A program made the position numbers and the translations under genes. From Planctomycetota bacterium (GTDB lineage Bacteria > Planctomycetota > JAMOSO01): 64,000 nt of DNA. Below the pieces are notes generated by a model. That model had not been told where the DNA came from and did not search any database. It saw only the letters and a program-made list of their open reading frames with translations. Shown piece after piece: positions 59,791 through 64,000 of the stretch (positions are counted from its first letter, which is position 1; each line of letters begins with the position of its first letter). The stretch spans positions 1 through 64,000 of the forward strand of contig JAMOSO010000071.1 of NCBI GenBank assembly GCA_027063065.1, read 5' to 3'.

Positions 59791-59907
59791 GTGCTGTTTG
59801 GACAATTGTCTACTCTTAATACCTTGTCGTTGGGTTTTGCAATAGTTTGCATTAGTGTTTTGGTGTGTATTGCGCTTTTAAGACAGTTATCAAAAAATCG
59901 ACTATAA
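59791..59907 (+). CDS. Possible 38-residue single-pass membrane peptide
   Basis: GTG at 59791 preceded by AGG at 59779-59782 (8 bases spacing), then LFGQLSTLNTLSLG, a hydrophobic helix (FAIVCISVLVCIALL) and a basic end RQLSKNRL, TAA at 59905-59907. The positive end and helix length fit a small inner-membrane protein. A competing ATG at 59775 in another frame gives 14 codons only. The spacer between FKBP and ileS is otherwise without genes. Not certain to be expressed. Confidence 0.35.
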   Translation: MLFGQLSTLNTLSLGFAIVCISVLVCIALLRQLSKNRL

Positions 59908-59946
59908 TATTTGAATCAAAAGAGTCCAAAACGGATATCGTTAGGT

Positions 59947-59974
59947 TTGATTTGCCACTTAATTACGCTATAAT
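59947..59974 (+). promoter_or_regulatory. Predicted promoter of ileS
   Basis: TTGATT (59947-59952), 16-base spacer, perfect TATAAT (59969-59974). Leader of about 28 bases with AGGA at 59997-60000. No T-box leader is visible. Confidence 0.65.
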
Positions 59975-60008
59975 TTAAAATTTTGTATCAAGACTCAGGA
60001 ATAAAGCA

Positions 60009-63000
60009 ATGTGCATACCATATAAACCAGTACCTTCAAAGGTAGATTTTGCCGATTTGGAAACTTCAATCCTAGATTTTTGGGATAAAAATAATATTTT
60101 TAAGAAAAGTTGTGATCCTGCTAGGTTTACAAAATCGTATAGATTTTACGATGGACCTCCATTTGCAACAGGTTTGCCACATTATGGTCATTTGTTGGCT
60201 GGTATTATTAAGGATATTGTTCCAAGATTTTGGACAATGCGTGGCTATTATGTTGAACGCCGTTTTGGGTGGGATTGTCATGGTTTGCCTGTTGAGTTTG
60301 AAATGGAAAAAGAGCTTAATTTAAATGGTAAACATGAGATAGAGGATTATGGTGTTGATAAATTTAATGAGGATTGTCGCGGTATAGTTTTGCGATATAC
60401 AGCACAATGGCAAGATACTGTTAAGCGTATAGGTCGTTGGGTAGATTTTGACAATGACTATAAAACTATGGATCCAGAATTTATGGAGTCAATCTGGTGG
60501 GTTTTTAAAAGCTTATGGGATAAAGGTTTGGTTTATGAAGGCCATAAGGTTATGCCTTATTGTCCAAGATGTACCACGGTTTTGTCTAATTTTGAAACAA
60601 ATCAAGGTTATAAAGATACGCAAGATCCAGCAATTACTGTTCGTTTTAAATTAAAAGATATGGACAATACCTATGTGATAGCATGGACAACCACGCCTTG
60701 GACCTTGCCGTCAAATATTGCTTTAGCTACAGGAGCTAATATTGACTATGTTAAGGTTAAGGATGAACAGGGTGATATTTATATTATTGCCAAGGCTAGG
60801 GTGGGTAATTATTTTAATGACGAAAGTACCTTTGAAATTTTGGGTGAGTTAAAAGGTTCAGAGCTAAAAGGTTTATCTTATGAGCCATTGTTTGATTGTT
60901 GTCGTGAAGATATTGGTGATAAAAAAGCTTATGAAGTTGTCAATGCTGATTATGTCAGTACAGAAGATGGTACAGGTATAGTACATATTGCTCCAGCATT
61001 TGGTGAAGATGACTATGCTGTTGCTCAAGCAAATGATATGGCATTTATTTGTACAGTTGACGATCAAGGTAAAATAGATAAGCATTTGCCAGAATATGAA
61101 GGTATGTTTGTTAAAGATGCGGACAAGGGTTTAATTAAACAGTTAAAAAATGAGGGTAAGTTGGTACATCAGGCTACTATACAACACTCATATCCGTTTT
61201 GTTGGCGGTGTGATTCGCCATTGATTTATCGTGCAGTATCTACTTGGTTTGTCAGTGTAGAAAAAATTAAGGATAAGATGTTGTCTACCAATGCTCAAAC
61301 ATCTTGGGTACCTAGCCATTTAAAAGATGGTCGTTTTGGTAAATGGTTGTCTGGCGCAAGAGATTGGGCTATTTCTCGCAATAGATATTGGGGCTCACCA
61401 ATTCCTATTTGGCGATGTCAAGAATGTGATGCTAAAAAAGTGATGGGTTCTATTGCAGAGTTAGAAAACGAATGTTCTCAAACTGTCAGTGATATTCATA
61501 AGCATTTTGTGGATAAAATAAGTTTAACTTGTCAATGTGGTGGCAAGATGACACGTGTAACCGAAGTTTTAGACTGCTGGTTTGAGTCGGGTTCTATGCC
61601 TTATGCACAGATGCATTATCCTTTTGAAAATAAAGAAACCTTTGAAAATAATTTTCCAGCCGATTTTGTAGCTGAGGGCTTAGATCAAACCCGTGGTTGG
61701 TTTTATACTTTAACAGTTTTAGGTGCGGCCTTATTTGAAAAGCCAGCATTTAAAAATGTCATAGTTAATGGTTTGATTTTAGCCGAAGATGGCAAAAAGA
61801 TGTCAAAGCGTCTTAAAAATTATCCTGCTCCAGATGTGGTTATGAATAAATATGGAGCCGAAGCATTGCGTTTATATTTAATTAATTCGCCTGTTGTACG
61901 CGGTGAAAGTTTAAAGTTCTCTGAAGATGGCATAGGCGAAATTATGCGTCAGGTGTTGTTGCCTCTGTGGAATTCTTATTCTTTTTTTACTACCTATGCC
62001 AATATTGATGGTTGGAAACCAGGTGATAAGATTAAAATAACTAGCGATATGGATAAATGGATTTTATCCAGAATGCAAACTTTGATTAAAGAAGTTAATG
62101 AAGAAATGGAAGCCTATCGCTTGTATAAGGTGGTGGATTCTTTAGTTAGTTTTATTGATGACTTAACTAATTGGTATATAAGGCGTTCACGTCGTCGTTT
62201 TTGGAAATCTGAGGATGACAGTGATAAAAATCAAGCATATCAAACATTATATAGTGTATTGGTAGAGTTATGTCATATTTTGGCTCCATTTTTGCCATTT
62301 GTCAGTGAAGAAATTTATGCTAATTTGGTAAAATCGGTTGATGAAAACGCTGAAGAATCGATACATTTATGTAAATTTCCATCTTATAATCCAGACTTGC
62401 GCGATGAGGCTTTAGAGGCAGAGATGGCAAATGTTATGCGTACCGTAGAAATGGGGCGTGCATTGCGTTCTACCCATGATTTGCGTATACGCCAACCGCT
62501 TGGGACGATTACGATTATTTCTCGTGATGCCAGCGTAGAAAAAATATGTCAAAATCATCGTGATATCATTTTGGGAGAATTAAATATTAAAAATATAGAA
62601 TTTTCTAGTGATGAGGCCTCTTTGGTAGATTTAAGTGCTAAGGCCAATTTTAAGATGTTGGGACGTAAATTAGGCAAAAATATGAAAGCAGCGGCATCGC
62701 TAATTGCTAAATTTGATTCTGCTTTGATTTCTAAATTACAAGAGGGTGGTACTACAGATATTGTTATTGATAATCAAACTTTTACTTTGAGTTTAGATGA
62801 TATTATTGTGCATCGTACTTGTAAGGAAGGTACTGTAATAGAAACGGACAAGGGGATTACAGTTGCTATTGACACTACAATTACTGATGAGTTACGTATA
62901 GAAGGCACTGCTAGAGAGCTTGTTAATCGTATTCAAAACTTGCGCAAAGAAGCTGGTTTTGAGGTTGCTGATCGTATACAGATGGCGTTAGTGGGCGGTA

Positions 63001-63155
63001 ACGATGATATTAAAACTGCCATAGACCAGCATAAGGATTATTTATGTGCTGAGACTCTATGTCGGGAAATTTTAACAGAAATACCTAAAGATTCATTTAA
63101 CAAGGATGAGGATATTTTGGGTTCTAAACTCAGTATCTATTTGGTAAGAGTTTAG
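60009..63155 (+). CDS. ileS: Isoleucyl-tRNA synthetase, eukaryote-like (type 2) form
   Basis: 1048 residues, longer than the 940-residue E. coli type. The HIGH motif is HYGH at about residues 58-61 (PPFATGLPHYGHLLAG), KMSKR lies at about 597. Editing domain TTTPWTLPSNIALATG and GTGIVHIAPAFGEDDY are present. The type with HYGH is the eukaryote-like form found in Bacteroidota, Chlamydiota, Spirochaetota and others; some of these resist mupirocin. Charges tRNA-Ile. No zinc-binding C-terminal Cys set as in E. coli was noted. Own promoter. Confidence 0.96.
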   Translation: MCIPYKPVPSKVDFADLETSILDFWDKNNIFKKSCDPARFTKSYRFYDGPPFATGLPHYGHLLAGIIKDIVPRFWTMRGYYVERRFGWDCHGLPVEFEMEKELNLNGKHEIEDYGVDKFNEDCRGIVLRYTAQWQDTVKRIGRWVDFDNDYKTMDPEFMESIWWVFKSLWDKGLVYEGHKVMPYCPRCTTVLSNFETNQGYKDTQDPAITVRFKLKDMDNTYVIAWTTTPWTLPSNIALATGANIDYVKVKDEQGDIYIIAKARVGNYFNDESTFEILGELKGSELKGLSYEPLFDCCREDIGDKKAYEVVNADYVSTEDGTGIVHIAPAFGEDDYAVAQANDMAFICTVDDQGKIDKHLPEYEGMFVKDADKGLIKQLKNEGKLVHQATIQHSYPFCWRCDSPLIYRAVSTWFVSVEKIKDKMLSTNAQTSWVPSHLKDGRFGKWLSGARDWAISRNRYWGSPIPIWRCQECDAKKVMGSIAELENECSQTVSDIHKHFVDKISLTCQCGGKMTRVTEVLDCWFESGSMPYAQMHYPFENKETFENNFPADFVAEGLDQTRGWFYTLTVLGAALFEKPAFKNVIVNGLILAEDGKKMSKRLKNYPAPDVVMNKYGAEALRLYLINSPVVRGESLKFSEDGIGEIMRQVLLPLWNSYSFFTTYANIDGWKPGDKIKITSDMDKWILSRMQTLIKEVNEEMEAYRLYKVVDSLVSFIDDLTNWYIRRSRRRFWKSEDDSDKNQAYQTLYSVLVELCHILAPFLPFVSEEIYANLVKSVDENAEESIHLCKFPSYNPDLRDEALEAEMANVMRTVEMGRALRSTHDLRIRQPLGTITIISRDASVEKICQNHRDIILGELNIKNIEFSSDEASLVDLSAKANFKMLGRKLGKNMKAAASLIAKFDSALISKLQEGGTTDIVIDNQTFTLSLDDIIVHRTCKEGTVIETDKGITVAIDTTITDELRIEGTARELVNRIQNLRKEAGFEVADRIQMALVGGNDDIKTAIDQHKDYLCAETLCREILTEIPKDSFNKDEDILGSKLSIYLVRV

Positions 63156-63178
63156 TTAATTTACGGAGTTATGGAGCA

Positions 63179-63571
63179 GTGATATATTTTGCATCGCCGG
63201 TTTTTTTACTTTTGGTTGTGCCATTAGGTGTATTACTGCTTTATGCTTTGATTAAATTTGCCAATCCACCGCAGTTTAATCCACCAAGCATAAGATTTTA
63301 TAGTAAAATAAACAAGCGTGAATTAAGTATGAAATTTGGATTAGGCTTAGATGTGTGGTTGCTCTTTAGTATAGCGTTTATGTCTATAATCACGCTTTCA
63401 GAACCAGTTGTTTATGTGGTTAATCATATAATCTCTTTTAATGCTTTTTGTATGGCTTATTGTTTGATAGCTAGTTTATGTTGGTTGTTTGTAGATTTTA
63501 CAATGGTTTATAAAAACAAGGAGCAACTTAGACAATTTAAGCTATTAGTTCCAAGGGTTCCCATTGACTAA
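63179..63571 (+). CDS. Membrane protein resembling the BatA N-terminal region
   Basis: 130 residues from GTG 63179, with CGGAG 10 bases ahead; an ATG at 63171 meets a stop at once. Two strong hydrophobic segments (FLLLVVPLGVLLLYALIKFA and VWLLFSIAFMSIITL) and two weaker ones follow. The first, with the motif NPPQFNPPSIRFYS after it, recalls the aerotolerance-regulator N-terminal domain of BatA. The von Willebrand domain is absent. Starts 23 bases after ileS. Weak family assignment. Confidence 0.55.
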   Translation: MIYFASPVFLLLVVPLGVLLLYALIKFANPPQFNPPSIRFYSKINKRELSMKFGLGLDVWLLFSIAFMSIITLSEPVVYVVNHIISFNAFCMAYCLIASLCWLFVDFTMVYKNKEQLRQFKLLVPRVPID

Positions 63572-63584
63572 AAAGGGCAGGCAT

Positions 63585-63839
63585 ATGTCGCTGGGTAAAA
63601 TTCTAAACAAGCAAATAGCTTGGTTAGAAAGTTTTGATGTTGTAAAAAAAGTTATTTTAGGGCGTACAGAAAATTGCAGGCATTCATTTAGATCTGGATA
63701 TTTAAAAGTACAGCATGATTTAGATGGTGGGTTTATAATTAAAGCTTTTTCTGGCAATGGGGTAGTTGATATTTTTGTAAGGTGTGAGGAGCAACATCGT
63801 GAGTATATTAAAGATTTGATACGCAAGCGGTTCACATGA
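63585..63839 (+). CDS. Small protein of unknown function
   Basis: 84 residues from ATG 63585, with AGGGCAGG upstream; a TTG at 63564 in frame would extend it but overlaps the previous gene. Mixed alpha/beta, soluble (KQIAWLESFDVVKKVILGRT, SGYLKVQHDLDGGFIIKAFS, GVVDIFVRCEEQHREYIKDL). Not recognised. Its stop overlaps the next start (ATGA), so a co-translated set with the membrane protein upstream and the gene downstream. Confidence 0.6.
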   Translation: MSLGKILNKQIAWLESFDVVKKVILGRTENCRHSFRSGYLKVQHDLDGGFIIKAFSGNGVVDIFVRCEEQHREYIKDLIRKRFT

Positions 63840-64000
63840 TTAGAATATTGTTGTTATTTTGTTTTGTATTATCATTTAATTGTGCTAAATCACAACCAAC
63901 TACAGCTAAAGATGCGTCTGTGGATAATAAGCAAGAAGCAGAGTTTTCTGCTTTTGGATATAGATTGGGTGATGTATTGCCAGAAACAGATATTATATCT
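63836..64000 (+). CDS. Start of an exported protein, cut by the window edge
   Basis: 55 codons from ATG 63836, open at the right edge. A signal peptide (IRILLLFCFVLSFNCA) with a Cys at residue 16 suggests a lipoprotein, though the residues before it (SFNC) are not a clean lipobox. The mature part starts KSQPTTAKDASVDNKQEAEF and continues SAFGYRLGDVLPE. ATGA overlap with the gene before. No family can be named. Confidence 0.6.
   Translation, partial: MIRILLLFCFVLSFNCAKSQPTTAKDASVDNKQEAEFSAFGYRLGDVLPETDIIS

Noticed and set aside
59870-60008. T-box or other riboswitch ahead of ileS
   Set aside because: The predicted leader is only about 28 bases, too short for a T-box, and no matching motif is visible.
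1-64000. CRISPR array or tRNA/rRNA gene
   Set aside because: No regularly spaced repeats were found, and no spacer shows a tRNA-like or rRNA-like sequence.

Overview
The window is AT-rich, with A/T favoured at third codon positions, and it reads with the standard genetic code. The gene content is that of a Gram-negative, two-membrane bacterium: a Pel exopolysaccharide export system with an outer-membrane barrel and a lipoprotein, type IV pilus motors (PilB, two PilT-like ATPases), and flagellar parts (FliK-like, FliO, a stand-alone FlhB C-terminal domain, DUF2802). Rubrerythrin, FeoA/FeoB, a CCC1/VIT1-type transporter, an iron-sulfur L-serine dehydratase and an NADH-oxidase-like flavoprotein suggest anaerobic or microaerobic life with ferrous iron uptake. 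The phylum cannot be fixed from sequence alone. The style of ribosomal protein L20 and an IleRS with HYGH in place of HIGH remind me of the PVC group (Lentisphaerota/Chlamydiota), while HrpA, DUF3683 and AroG are common in Pseudomonadota. Treat the placement as open.

Layout. 1-0.9 kb: the tail of an Rpn-type transposase/nuclease, a decayed IS6-family element with both ends recognisable, and a truncated gene end. 1-6.6 kb: Lrp regulator with serine dehydratase, an unknown acidic protein, an ArsR/permease/thioredoxin operon behind an excellent operator, then purC and a CYTH protein. 6.7-11.6 kb: an unusual protein with ribosomal L7/L12-like ends, rubrerythrin, VIT1-type transporter, and feoA-feoB plus a short FeoB-associated protein behind a promoter bracketed by two DtxR-like boxes. 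11.7-24.5 kb (minus strand): a complete Pel operon, pelA, pelB in two pieces, pelC, pelD, pelE, a HEAT-repeat gene not in the classical operon, pelF and pelG. A GH114-type glycoside hydrolase gene diverges from pelA, so the hydrolase domain normally fused to PelA appears to be a separate gene here. 25.5-34.1 kb: trmB, a candidate small RNA, a zinc-ribbon membrane protein, an OGT-like glycosyltransferase, aroG, flagellar genes and a TPR-sulfotransferase. 34.1-38.8 kb (minus): pilB-pilT-PilZ and infC-rpmI-rplT, with a tiny Pro/Gly-rich secreted peptide between them. 38.8-40.9 kb: an AAA-ATPase/PD-(D/E)XK module flanked by a 20-bp near-perfect direct repeat. 40.9-64 kb: trpA-Nudix, trmL, a flavoprotein, hrpA, a second pilT-like gene, def-fmt-(membrane protein)-cmk-fliO-ribE, a large FAD/Fe-S oxidoreductase, nrnA, a glycosyltransferase, an FKBP, ileS and the start of a BatA-like cluster that runs off the right edge.

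Two functional themes link the genes. One is surface life under cyclic-di-GMP control: PelD keeps an RxxD site, a PilZ protein ends the pilus operon, and flagellar and pilus genes lie nearby. The other is iron and oxygen management: Feo, rubrerythrin, the VIT1-type transporter and the flavoprotein, some sharing similar operator-like sequences. The least ordinary parts are the rearranged Pel locus (HEAT-repeat gene, split PelB, unfused hydrolase), the candidate small RNA near 26.2 kb, and the L7/L12-like zinc-motif protein.
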